Part shown: positions 8,090 to 21,289 of the stretch, piece after piece
Layout of the letters: every line of letters begins with the position of its first letter
Numbering within the stretch: position 1 is the stretch's first letter
Assembly: GCA_900544875.1 (NCBI GenBank)
Contig: UQWS01000023.1
Span: forward strand, 1-25,570
Reading direction: 5' to 3'
DNA length: 25,570 nt
Source: an uncultured Collinsella sp.
GTDB lineage: Bacteria; Actinomycetota; Coriobacteriia; Coriobacteriales; Coriobacteriaceae
The notes under the pieces: model-generated
What the model was told of the DNA's origin: nothing
Database searches by the model: none
Seen by the model: the letters and a program-made list of their open reading frames with translations, nothing else
Translations under genes and position numbers: made by a program

Positions 8090-8218
8090 GCTCCGGTCCG
8101 AGGGGCCGGGTTGAGATTTTCGTAGATTCCGCACGAGCCGAAGAGCACTTAATGTGCTCTTCGTGCGAGCCAGGACTTGACCGAGCGAAAATCTCAACCC
8201 GGCCCCTCGGACCGGAGC
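8090..8218. repeat. Element A: long inverted repeat with conserved hairpin core
   Basis: A perfect 32-base inverted repeat (8091-8122 with 8186-8217; one further G-C pair at 8090/8218) encloses 63 bases. Inside is a second hairpin: CGCAC (8130-8134), a GAGCC bulge, GAAGAGCAC (8140-8148), loop TTAAT, GTGCTCTTC (8154-8162), GTGCG (8163-8167), then AGCCAGGACT. Element B at 20938-21093 has the same plan and core with compensatory changes in the stems. Short open frames exist on both strands across the element, but they are by-products of the palindrome. It has no T-run and does not look like a terminator. Confidence 0.85.
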
Positions 8219-8252
8219 GTATGCAGGGTTTGTGTACGAATCCTCGCGCCCG

Positions 8253-8281
8253 TTGACCGACGCCGGGGTCCCCGCCATAAT
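8253..8281 (+). promoter_or_regulatory. Probable promoter of rplJ-rplL
   Basis: TTGACC at 8253-8258 and CATAAT at 8276-8281 are 17 bases apart, each a 5/6 match to the sigma70 consensus. Initiation near 8288 would begin just before the L10 leader. The -35 box lies in the right flank of the palindromic region. Confidence 0.6.
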
Positions 8282-8289
8282 ACTTTCGG

Positions 8290-8432
8290 TTCACGCACGA
8301 ATCCGCTGCCAGAGACAGCCGGTGCAAACGGGCATCGCCCGCGAGCTTAATGGGATATCCCGCCAGCCGAGGTGGTCGAGTAGATATGTCTTCTCGCCCC
8401 CGTCGCTCATGCAGCGCGGGGGCTTTCTTTTT
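8290..8432 (+). promoter_or_regulatory. Ribosomal protein L10 leader with attenuator
   Basis: The untranslated leader before rplJ has the hallmarks of the actinobacterial L10 leader: CTGCCAGAGACAGCCGGTG at about 8306-8324, small hairpins CGGGC-ATC-GCCCG and GGGA-TAT-CCC, and CCAGCCGAGGTG at about 8362-8373. It ends in an intrinsic terminator. In this family the L10(L12)4 complex binds the leader and lowers expression of its own operon. The assignment rests on these motifs and on position; no covariance model was run. Confidence 0.65.
8396..8432 (+). terminator. Attenuator terminator in the rplJ leader
   Basis: GCCCCC at 8396-8401 pairs with GGGGGC at 8418-8423 with an inner CGCT/AGCG stem, followed by TTTCTTTTT at 8424-8432. 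It lies 65 bases before the rplJ start, where premature termination would control the operon. Confidence 0.75.
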
Positions 8433-8497
8433 GGACATGCCCCCGTCACGTCCTTGTGGCGGACCGTGCCCGGAAAGAATTCGAGGAGGTGTAATTC

Positions 8498-9019
8498 ATG
8501 CCCCAGCAGTACAAAATCGACAAGGTTGCAGAGATCGAGTCCCGTATCGCCGAGAACGCCGGTCTGTTCGTCGTCAACTACAACGGTCTGACGGTTAAGC
8601 AGGCTCAGGAGCTGCGTCATCAGCTTCGCGAGTGCGGCGCCGAGATGAAGGTCTACAAGAACAACCTGGTCAAGATCGCTCTCAAGAACCAGGAGCAGCC
8701 CGAGCTCGACGAGATCCTCGCCGGCCCCGTCGCTTATGTGTTCTACGAGTCCGAGCCGGTCGAGGCCGCTAAGGCCCTTAAGGACTTCTCTGCTAAGTCC
8801 AAGGGCGTCCTTGAGATCAAGGGCGGTATCTCCGACGGCAAGGCCGTTTCCGCTGATGATGTTAAGGCTATCGCCGAGCTGCCCACCAAGGATCAGCTTC
8901 TCGGCCAGATCGCCGGTCTCATCTCCGGTTTCGCTCGCGACATCGCTGTCTGCGTCAACGGCGTTTCCTCTGGTCTCGCTCGTTCGATCCAGCAGGTCTC
9001 CGAGCAGAAGGCAGCCTAG
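8498..9019 (+). CDS. rplJ: 50S ribosomal protein L10
   Basis: L10 (173 residues) forms the base of the ribosomal stalk, anchoring L7/L12 dimers to 23S rRNA, and acts as autogenous repressor through the leader upstream. The N-terminal block with FVVNYNGLTVKQAQELRHQL and MKVYKNNLVKIAL is the L10 rRNA-binding domain. The C-terminal helix (LISGFARDIAVCVNGVSSGLARSIQQVSEQ) is where L7/L12 dimers attach. The ATG start follows GAGGAGGT at 8483-8490. rplL comes next after a 102-base gap with two hairpins. The usual upstream partners rplK and rplA are absent here. Confidence 0.97.
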   Translation: MPQQYKIDKVAEIESRIAENAGLFVVNYNGLTVKQAQELRHQLRECGAEMKVYKNNLVKIALKNQEQPELDEILAGPVAYVFYESEPVEAAKALKDFSAKSKGVLEIKGGISDGKAVSADDVKAIAELPTKDQLLGQIAGLISGFARDIAVCVNGVSSGLARSIQQVSEQKAA

Positions 9020-9034
9020 TCGCTGTTTTCACCC

Positions 9035-9070
9035 GCGGCGGCAACGCCGCACCCCTGGCGCATTCGCGCC
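9035..9070 (+). other. Tandem small hairpins between rplJ and rplL
   Basis: GCGGCG-GCAA-CGCCGC (9035-9050) is a perfect 6-bp stem capped by a GNRA-type GCAA tetraloop. GGCGC-ATTC-GCGCC (9057-9070) is a second perfect stem 6 bases later. Neither has a T-run, so they are not terminators. They could mark an RNA processing or stabilising site that raises rplL output over rplJ, which is inference. Confidence 0.6.
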
Positions 9071-9121
9071 GTGTTTTAACTGATCTCCGTGCACAGACAC
9101 GGAAACCGAAAGGACTTAGAA

Positions 9122-9499
9122 ATGGCTAAGCTTACCACCGATGAGATCATCGATGCTCTTAAGGAAATGACCCTTCTCGAGGCTTCCGAGCTCGTTAAGG
9201 CTATCGAGGACACCTTCGGCGTTTCCGCCGCTGCTCCTGCTGCTGTTGTCGCCGCTCCCGCTGCTGGCGCTGCTGAGGCCGAGGAGAAGACCGAGTTTGA
9301 CGTCGTGCTCGAGGGCTTCGGCGACAACAAGATCCAGGTCATCAAGGCCGTCCGTGAGCTCACCAACCTTGGCCTGAAGGAGGCCAAGGAGGTCGTCGAG
9401 GGCGCTCCCAAGGCTGTTCTCGAAGGTGCCAAGAAGGAGGACGCCGAGGCTGCCAAGGAGAAGCTCGAGGCTGCTGGCGCTGCTGTCACCCTCAAGTAA
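9122..9499 (+). CDS. rplL: 50S ribosomal protein L7/L12
   Basis: A 125-residue stalk protein, present in several copies per ribosome, that recruits and stimulates translation GTPases such as EF-G. The N-terminal dimerisation helices (LTTDEIIDALKEMTLLEASE) bind L10, an alanine-rich hinge follows (about residues 37-55), and the C-terminal domain has the conserved KIQVIKAVRELTNLGLKEAK block. The ATG at 9122 is chosen because AAAGGA lies at 9109-9114 and MAKLTTDEI is the usual N-terminus; the open frame continues a little further upstream without support. A strong terminator closes the unit. Confidence 0.97.
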   Translation: MAKLTTDEIIDALKEMTLLEASELVKAIEDTFGVSAAAPAAVVAAPAAGAAEAEEKTEFDVVLEGFGDNKIQVIKAVRELTNLGLKEAKEVVEGAPKAVLEGAKKEDAEAAKEKLEAAGAAVTLK

Positions 9500-9526
9500 T
9501 CAGGCTTTCTCGCCAGATTCCTTTGC

Positions 9527-9560
9527 AGACGGGGTTCGCATTGCGAGCCCCGTCTTTTTT
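9527..9560 (+). terminator. Intrinsic terminator after rplL
   Basis: AGACGGGG.TCG at 9527-9538 pairs with CGA.CCCCGTCT ending at 9555 (one G-T pair), followed by TTTTTTGTTTTT. It ends the rplJ-rplL unit, so rpoB is not in this transcript unless there is readthrough. Confidence 0.85.
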
Positions 9561-9689
9561 GTTTTTCGGTCCCTCGGCATCGGTTGCTCAATCTGCCATG
9601 TTCTGTGATTTGCGTCGTATCGGGTGCCCTGCCGTTGGGCAATAAAATTGCACCATTCGAGCAATAATTTGCGTTGACCTGCTGAAGAA

Positions 9690-9717
9690 TTGTCTCTGCC
9701 TTGTAGCGACATATAGT
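9690..9717 (+). promoter_or_regulatory. Possible galU promoter
   Basis: TTGTCT at 9690-9695 and TATAGT at 9712-9717 are 16 bases apart in the gap between the rplL terminator and galU. TTGACC at 9674-9679 lies just upstream but has no well-spaced -10 partner. Moderate match only. Confidence 0.35.
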
Positions 9718-9813
9718 TCCAGCGGTAAGATGCTTGGGTATCGCAATTTGGTCTGCGGCTGTGTGCCGCACGCATGGGGCGCTTTTGCGCCTGCGAAAGG
9801 ATCTTTGAATAAC

Positions 9814-10722
9814 ATGAAGGCAATCATCCCCGCCGCCGGTCTTGGCACGCGTTTTCTGCCTGGTACCAAGTGCACGCCCAAAGAGATGCTGCCGGTGCTC
9901 GACAAGCCCGTCATTCAGTACGTCGTCGAGGAGGCACTCGACCCCGAGGAGGTCGACGACGCCATCATCGTTACTTCTCCCGGCAAGCCCGAGCTGCTGA
10001 ACTACTTCCAGCCCGACCGTTCGCTCGAGAACCTGCTGCGCGAGCGCGGCAAGAACGCCTATGCCGATGCCGTCGCCCACGCTGGCGGTATGCCGGTCGA
10101 CTTCCGTTATCAGTACGAGCCCAAGGGCCTCGGCCATGCTATTCGCTCTGCTGCCGACGCCGTGGCAGGGGAGAACTTCCTGGTTCTTCTGGGCGACTAC
10201 GTTGTGCCTAACCGCGATATCTGCGACAAGATGCTCGCCGTTTCCAAGGAGCACGGTGGCGCTTCGGTTATCGCCGTCGCTGCTTGCTCGCCCGAGGAAG
10301 TCAGCCGCTACGGCGTTATCGCCGGCGAGCGCGTCGGTTCGCTCGAGGGCGCCGAGGACGTTGCCGATGCCGAGCCGGGCGCTGTCTGGCGTATCGGCGG
10401 TCTGGTTGAGAAGCCCGCTCCCGAGGCTGCTCCGTCCAACCTGTACATCGTCGGTCGCTACCTGTTGAGCCCGCTGGTCATGGACCTGCTGGCAGATCAG
10501 CAGGCCGGCAAGGGCGGCGAGATCCAGCTCACCGACGCCATGGCCCGTTCGCTCGACCGCGAGGCCATGTATGCGGTCGTCATCGACCCGCTGTCGGGCT
10601 ACGACACCGGCACTCCCTCTGGCTGGATGGCCACCAACGCCCTCATGGCTGCAAGCGACCCCCGCTTTGCCGATGCCTTCTGGGACGCTATCGACGAGCG
10701 CGGCGGATTGATGCGCAAGTAA
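9814..10722 (+). CDS. galU: UTP--glucose-1-phosphate uridylyltransferase
   Basis: Makes UDP-glucose from UTP and glucose-1-phosphate for cell envelope polysaccharide and galactose metabolism. The N-terminal nucleotide-binding block AAGLGTRFLPGTK, then PKEMLPVLDKPVIQYVVEEA, is diagnostic of GalU; the usual ATK is GTK here. Later blocks include YQYEPKGLGHAI, LLGDYVV, GRYLL and GKGGEIQLTDAM. At 302 residues it has the normal length. The ATG at 9814 is preferred because GAAAGGA lies at 9796-9802 and the conserved MKAIIPAAG start follows; the frame is open upstream to 9730. It sits between rplL and rpoB, flanked by terminators, so it is probably an independent unit. Confidence 0.95.
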   Translation: MKAIIPAAGLGTRFLPGTKCTPKEMLPVLDKPVIQYVVEEALDPEEVDDAIIVTSPGKPELLNYFQPDRSLENLLRERGKNAYADAVAHAGGMPVDFRYQYEPKGLGHAIRSAADAVAGENFLVLLGDYVVPNRDICDKMLAVSKEHGGASVIAVAACSPEEVSRYGVIAGERVGSLEGAEDVADAEPGAVWRIGGLVEKPAPEAAPSNLYIVGRYLLSPLVMDLLADQQAGKGGEIQLTDAMARSLDREAMYAVVIDPLSGYDTGTPSGWMATNALMAASDPRFADAFWDAIDERGGLMRK

Positions 10723-10742
10723 GCCTTCGGGCATCGACATTT

Positions 10743-10775
10743 ACGGGCGCGGACTTCGGTTCGCGCCCGTTTTTT
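10743..10775 (+). terminator. Intrinsic terminator after galU, UUCG tetraloop
   Basis: ACGGGCGCG at 10743-10751 pairs with CGCGCCCGT at 10762-10770. Three inner pairs are capped by C(TTCG)G, an exceptionally stable tetraloop, and a T-run at 10770-10775 follows. Confidence 0.92.
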
Positions 10776-10799
10776 ATAAGAGCTGCGATTGCCGGCTCT

Positions 10800-10830
10800 C
10801 TGTTCACAGAAAATATATGAACAGATGTTC
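10800..10830. promoter_or_regulatory. Overlapping palindromes with a LexA-like box upstream of rpoB
   Basis: GAACAGATGTTC at 10819-10830 has the GAAC-N4-GTTC form of Gram-positive and actinobacterial LexA (SOS) boxes. It overlaps CTGTTCA (10800-10806) / TGAACAG (10818-10824), a separate 7-bp inverted repeat around an A/T-rich loop. The site is about 80 bases before the proposed rpoB -35 box. The regulator is not known; a chance match is possible. Confidence 0.35.
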
Positions 10831-10908
10831 GATACACATATATCTACCTGCGTGTTTTCTGTCGAAAATCTTTGCTACTCCAAAAACTCAATCGCGTCAA
10901 GGCTTTTC

Positions 10909-10936
10909 TTGCCCAACGGTCGGTACCTGATAAACT
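10909..10936 (+). promoter_or_regulatory. Probable rpoBC promoter with extended -10
   Basis: TTGCCC at 10909-10914 and TAAACT at 10931-10936 are 16 bases apart, with TGA directly before the -10 forming an extended -10 element. About 70 bases of untranslated leader precede the rpoB start. Confidence 0.5.
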
Positions 10937-11009
10937 ATTAGGTTGCGATAACTGGCGAAGCTATGCCTCGCCAACCCACCGAGCATTTCCGTGAAGGAGG
11001 AAAAACCTG

Positions 11010-14501
<3,492 letters not shown>

Positions 14502-14507
14502 TTGACT

Positions 14508-18983
<4,476 letters not shown>

Positions 18984-18989
18984 CTAGTT

Positions 18990-19011
18990 CCGCCGTTCTA
19001 ACGAACGGCGG
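18990..19011 (+). other. Perfect 9-bp hairpin just after rpoC
   Basis: CCGCCGTTC (18990-18998) pairs with GAACGGCGG (19003-19011) across a TAAC tetraloop, 6 bases after the stop. No T-run follows, so it is more likely an mRNA 3'-end stabiliser or processing hairpin than a terminator. Confidence 0.65.
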
Positions 19012-19027
19012 CGACCTCCGTCGCTGC

Positions 19028-19127
19028 GTGGCCCCCAGAGCTACAATCTGTCATTCAAAAGGCAGGGCATGACCAAAAGGTCAATGCCCTGCCTTTTTCA
19101 TGCCACCTTGTACGCTCTGGGGGCCGC
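19028..19127. repeat. Nested 100-bp palindrome enclosing the rpoC terminator
   Basis: GTGGCCCCCAGAGCTACAA (19028-19046) is nearly the reverse complement of 19108-19127, with one mismatch and one extra base in the right arm. Between the arms lies a complete terminator hairpin, so the region is palindromic at two nested levels. Nothing in the 19128-19292 stretch up to the sigma gene looks like a further gene. Confidence 0.7.
19061..19098 (+). terminator. Intrinsic terminator of rpoBC
   Basis: GGCAGGGCAT-GACC (19061-19074) pairs with GGTC (19079-19082) and ATGCCCTGCC (19084-19093), with an AAAA loop and one bulged A, followed by TTTTT at 19094-19098. Preceding A residues would also allow function on the other strand. 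Confidence 0.88.
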
Positions 19128-19292
19128 TCGCTTGCGTATGCTCAACCTGTTGCGTTCCGTTGATCCCTTGCTAAAAAGGGACGGATTAATTTTGATAGGT
19201 TTTTCATGCTTGAATTTGAAACATTTCGTCCGGCCAGAGCGTATCTAGGTGAGGGCCTCAGCAAGAAACATCAGCATCACCGGGAGGTGATT

Positions 19293-19811
19293 ATGGAAGA
19301 ACAAGCATTTAGACAGGCGGTCGAAGATCACCGGGATGTCGTGTTTCGGATCGCGTTGACGTACCTGCGTGATCGCGCCGACGCCGACGATGTCGCTCAA
19401 GACGTCTTTCTGAAGTTACTCAAAAGCGATGCGCAATTTGAAAGCTGGGAACATCTTCGTCGATGGCTTATCCGGGTCACGATCAATGAATGCAAATCGC
19501 TCTTTCGAAAGCCATGGAGGCGTGTAGAGGATATTGAGAACCTGGCCGGGTCGCTTTCGACAGCGCAGGATGAGACCAAGGCCGTCCTGTCAGACGTTAT
19601 GCGACTTCCGGAGCGATTCCGTATTCCTATCGTGCTCTATTACTATCTGGGCTTCTCGACTTCAGAAATTGCCGAGTTACTGCATGTGCCAGCCGCGACA
19701 GTTCGAACGCGATTAGCTCGCGGCAGATCGAAACTCAAGTTCATCCTAGAGGAGGGCGACCGTGAAATCCAACCAAATCAAGCAGGCCTTCGAGTCCGTC
19801 CAAGCCGATAG
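19293..19811 (+). CDS. ECF-type RNA polymerase sigma factor
   Basis: A 172-residue alternative sigma factor with only regions 2 and 4. Region 2 spans about residues 10-75 (VVFRIALTYLRDRADADDVAQDVF, then WLIRVTINECKSLFR). Region 4 spans about 105-160 (LPERFRIPIVLYYYLGFSTSEIAELL, then a VRTRLARGR recognition helix). It should redirect RNA polymerase to a small stress regulon. The ATG at 19293 is chosen because GGAGGTGAT at 19283-19291 is a perfect Shine-Dalgarno; the frame is open to 19206 without support. Its last 50 bases overlap the next gene, the typical arrangement with a cognate anti-sigma factor. Codons are more A/T-ending than in rpoC, hinting at different ancestry. No clear promoter or self-regulatory motif was found. 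Confidence 0.88.
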   Translation: MEEQAFRQAVEDHRDVVFRIALTYLRDRADADDVAQDVFLKLLKSDAQFESWEHLRRWLIRVTINECKSLFRKPWRRVEDIENLAGSLSTAQDETKAVLSDVMRLPERFRIPIVLYYYLGFSTSEIAELLHVPAATVRTRLARGRSKLKFILEEGDREIQPNQAGLRVRPSR

Positions 19812-20838
19812 CGATCTTGCTGACCGTGTTCTTTATGCCGCTGCTGGTGAGCCGCTTCGCCGAAAGGGTCACGCGAAGCCTCTGTATGTTGCCGTGATCG
19901 GATGCCTTGCCGGAGTGCTGGCGACCGGAGGGGTCGCCTACGCCTTCGTCAATTCCAGCTATTTTGCCTCTGCCTGGGGAAACCACGGCAACGGGGATTC
20001 CATTACCTGGACCAACGGCGGCTCATCGGGAACTAAATATACCTACACCAGAGAGTTTGGCGATGGCATCGCGCCCCAAAGCCTGGAGGGTGCAGTCCAG
20101 AAGGTCAATCTGTCCGTCGAGGGCAACGGCTATACGCTCGACATTCATGAGATGGCAATCGACGAGAACGGTTGCGGTGCTGTGACGTTTACATTGTCCA
20201 ATCCGAATGGCGTTAACTACTACAAGCCGGCGGCAGAGCTTGGCGAACTTGTTCTCTATGGTGAAGAAGAAGGGGGCGTCAGTACACCCAGCATGAACTT
20301 CGGCGAGGAATGGGCTGATACACGCTGCACCATTGATAAAGACACATCAAGCGACACGGTCATTAACGGCACGATGTACTTTGCATCTTGGAATCGCGAT
20401 CGAGATTTACGACATGCGGTCACCTGGAATATCAGTTGGACGGAGGGCAAAGGTGAGGATGCGAAGGTGATCGAGGTATCGACGCCAGAGTTTAACGTCG
20501 GAGCGCACGTCGATACAAAAGAACTCCGCTCCGATGACTCGCCTCTCGAGATCAGTCCGTTTTCCATCCAGACGCACATCGATGATCTGGGCTATGAAGC
20601 AGTTGATCATAAACTGACCGTCACCTACAAGGATGGGTCAGAGCAGATTATCGAAGATGACGACGCAGGGGCGTACAACTTCTATGTTTCGATGGCACGC
20701 AATAGCGGAGAGAACATCTGGGTTCCGACAAGGCTCATCAATGTCGATCAGGTTGTATCGGTAACCCTTGAGGGAACGAGGTGCACATCAACAGGGGAGA
20801 CTCAAACGGAAGAACCCTTTACCATCGTCTACTCGTAA
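19762..20838 (+). CDS. Membrane-anchored DUF4179-like protein, probable anti-sigma factor
   Basis: A 358-residue protein with a short cytoplasmic N-terminus (about 40 residues), one transmembrane segment at about 41-62 (LYVAVIGCLAGVLATGGVAYAF) and a large, mainly beta-strand, extracytoplasmic domain. This layout, with the gene starting inside an ECF sigma gene, matches DUF4179-type anti-sigma partners found in Firmicutes and Coriobacteria. The N-terminus would hold the sigma factor and the outer domain would sense a signal, which is unknown. The GTG start follows GAGGAGGG at 19749-19756 inside the sigma gene, indicating translational coupling. The outer domain has two cysteines that could form a disulfide (in DENGCGAV and DTRCTID), plus one near the C-terminus. 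A terminator follows directly. Confidence 0.75.
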   Translation: MKSNQIKQAFESVQADSDLADRVLYAAAGEPLRRKGHAKPLYVAVIGCLAGVLATGGVAYAFVNSSYFASAWGNHGNGDSITWTNGGSSGTKYTYTREFGDGIAPQSLEGAVQKVNLSVEGNGYTLDIHEMAIDENGCGAVTFTLSNPNGVNYYKPAAELGELVLYGEEEGGVSTPSMNFGEEWADTRCTIDKDTSSDTVINGTMYFASWNRDRDLRHAVTWNISWTEGKGEDAKVIEVSTPEFNVGAHVDTKELRSDDSPLEISPFSIQTHIDDLGYEAVDHKLTVTYKDGSEQIIEDDDAGAYNFYVSMARNSGENIWVPTRLINVDQVVSVTLEGTRCTSTGETQTEEPFTIVYS

Positions 20839-20845
20839 GGCTTGA

Positions 20846-20876
20846 GGCCGCTTCCCACTAGGGGAAGCGGCCTTTT
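20846..20876 (+). terminator. Intrinsic terminator of the sigma/anti-sigma operon
   Basis: GGCCGCTTCCC (20846-20856) pairs perfectly with GGGAAGCGGCC (20862-20872) across a 5-base loop, followed by TTTT, 7 bases after the stop codon. Confidence 0.9.
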
Positions 20877-20886
20877 CCCAGATAAA

Positions 20887-20921
20887 ACCTGCCAAAACAA
20901 ACCTGTCCCTTTTTGGCAGGT
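20887..20921. repeat. Small inverted repeat with an ACCTGTCCC loop
   Basis: ACCTGCCAAAA (20887-20897) and TTTTGGCAGGT (20911-20921) are perfect 11-base arms around CAAACCTGTCCCT. The loop repeats ACCTG from the left arm. It lies between a terminator and element B and looks like a short dispersed repeat or a regulator-binding palindrome; neither is proven. Confidence 0.55.
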
Positions 20922-20937
20922 AACGTTGCCCCGACGA

Positions 20938-21093
20938 GCGCGTCGGATTCCCGGCCCGGGCGGCGCGGGGGTTAAGTTTGTCGCGAGTTCCGCACGAGCC
21001 GGAGGCCACTTAATGTGGCCTCCGTGCGAGCCAGGACTGTAGAGCAGCAAACTTAACCCCCGCGCCGCCCGGTCCGGGAATCCGCCCCCGCGC
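20938..21093. repeat. Element B: long inverted repeat with conserved hairpin core
   Basis: Arms of 37 bases (20944-20980 with 21048-21084) are complementary at 36 positions, and GCGCG/CGCGC extends them outward. The 67-base interior holds CGCAC (20991-20995), a GAGCC bulge, GGAGGCCAC (21001-21009), loop TTAAT, GTGGCCTCC (21015-21023), GTGCG, then AGCCAGGACT. This is the same plan and orientation as element A at 8090-8218, with changed but still paired stems. It occupies the middle of the 451-base gap before rpsL; the remainder of the gap carries the rpsL promoter and leader, and no gene is seen. Confidence 0.85.
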
Positions 21094-21167
21094 ACAGGAG
21101 GGGATTCCTTTTGTGTAGGCTTTGCGGAAATGTACCAATTTTGGGATACGCCCGGCGGCGTGGTCTG

Positions 21168-21196
21168 TTGACGGCACAGCTAACGCCACGTATCCT
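21168..21196 (+). promoter_or_regulatory. Promoter of the rpsL operon
   Basis: TTGACG at 21168-21173 and TATCCT at 21191-21196 are separated by exactly 17 bases. Initiation near 21203 would give a leader of about 87 bases before rpsL. Confidence 0.65.
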
Positions 21197-21289
21197 ATCG
21201 AACTGCGTGTTTCGTAGGGGGATGCTGACCCCTCGATTCAAGCCGTTGCACTTTACAGAAAGCTGGAATCATTCGAGAAGGAGTACGCT

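Larger units (their letters stand above)
8021..8290. repeat. About 270-bp imperfect palindromic region surrounding element A
   Basis: Beyond the perfect arms of element A the flanks also mirror each other. The 20 bases at 8054-8073 match the reverse complement of 8237-8256 at 18 positions. The two mismatches are A-C on the plus strand, so they would be G-U pairs in a minus-strand RNA. ACCGA..AAG.ATTATG at 8021-8038 mirrors 8276-8290. The right flank contains the rplJ promoter. The mirrored left flank holds TTGAGC and CATAAT on the minus strand, but only 13 bases apart, too close for a standard promoter. The region occupies most of the 503-base gap between the aminotransferase and rplJ genes, and I see no gene in it. 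Confidence 0.65.

Noticed and set aside
8090..8218. Considered as a CRISPR repeat or a large intrinsic terminator
   Set aside because: There is no regular repeat-spacer series and no T-run; the structure is one long inverted repeat with an inner hairpin.
8396..8432. Considered as the terminator of the aminotransferase gene
   Set aside because: It lies about 400 bases away, downstream of a good promoter and L10-leader motifs, so it is better read as the rplJ attenuator.
8054..8438. Short open frames on both strands across element A
   Set aside because: They mirror each other because the DNA is palindromic and have no ribosome binding sites; the repeated peptides reflect the repeat, not a gene family.
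19206..19292. Longer N-terminus for the ECF sigma factor
   Set aside because: The frame is open, but there is no ribosome binding site at 19206, whereas a perfect one precedes 19293, and region 2 begins right after that start.
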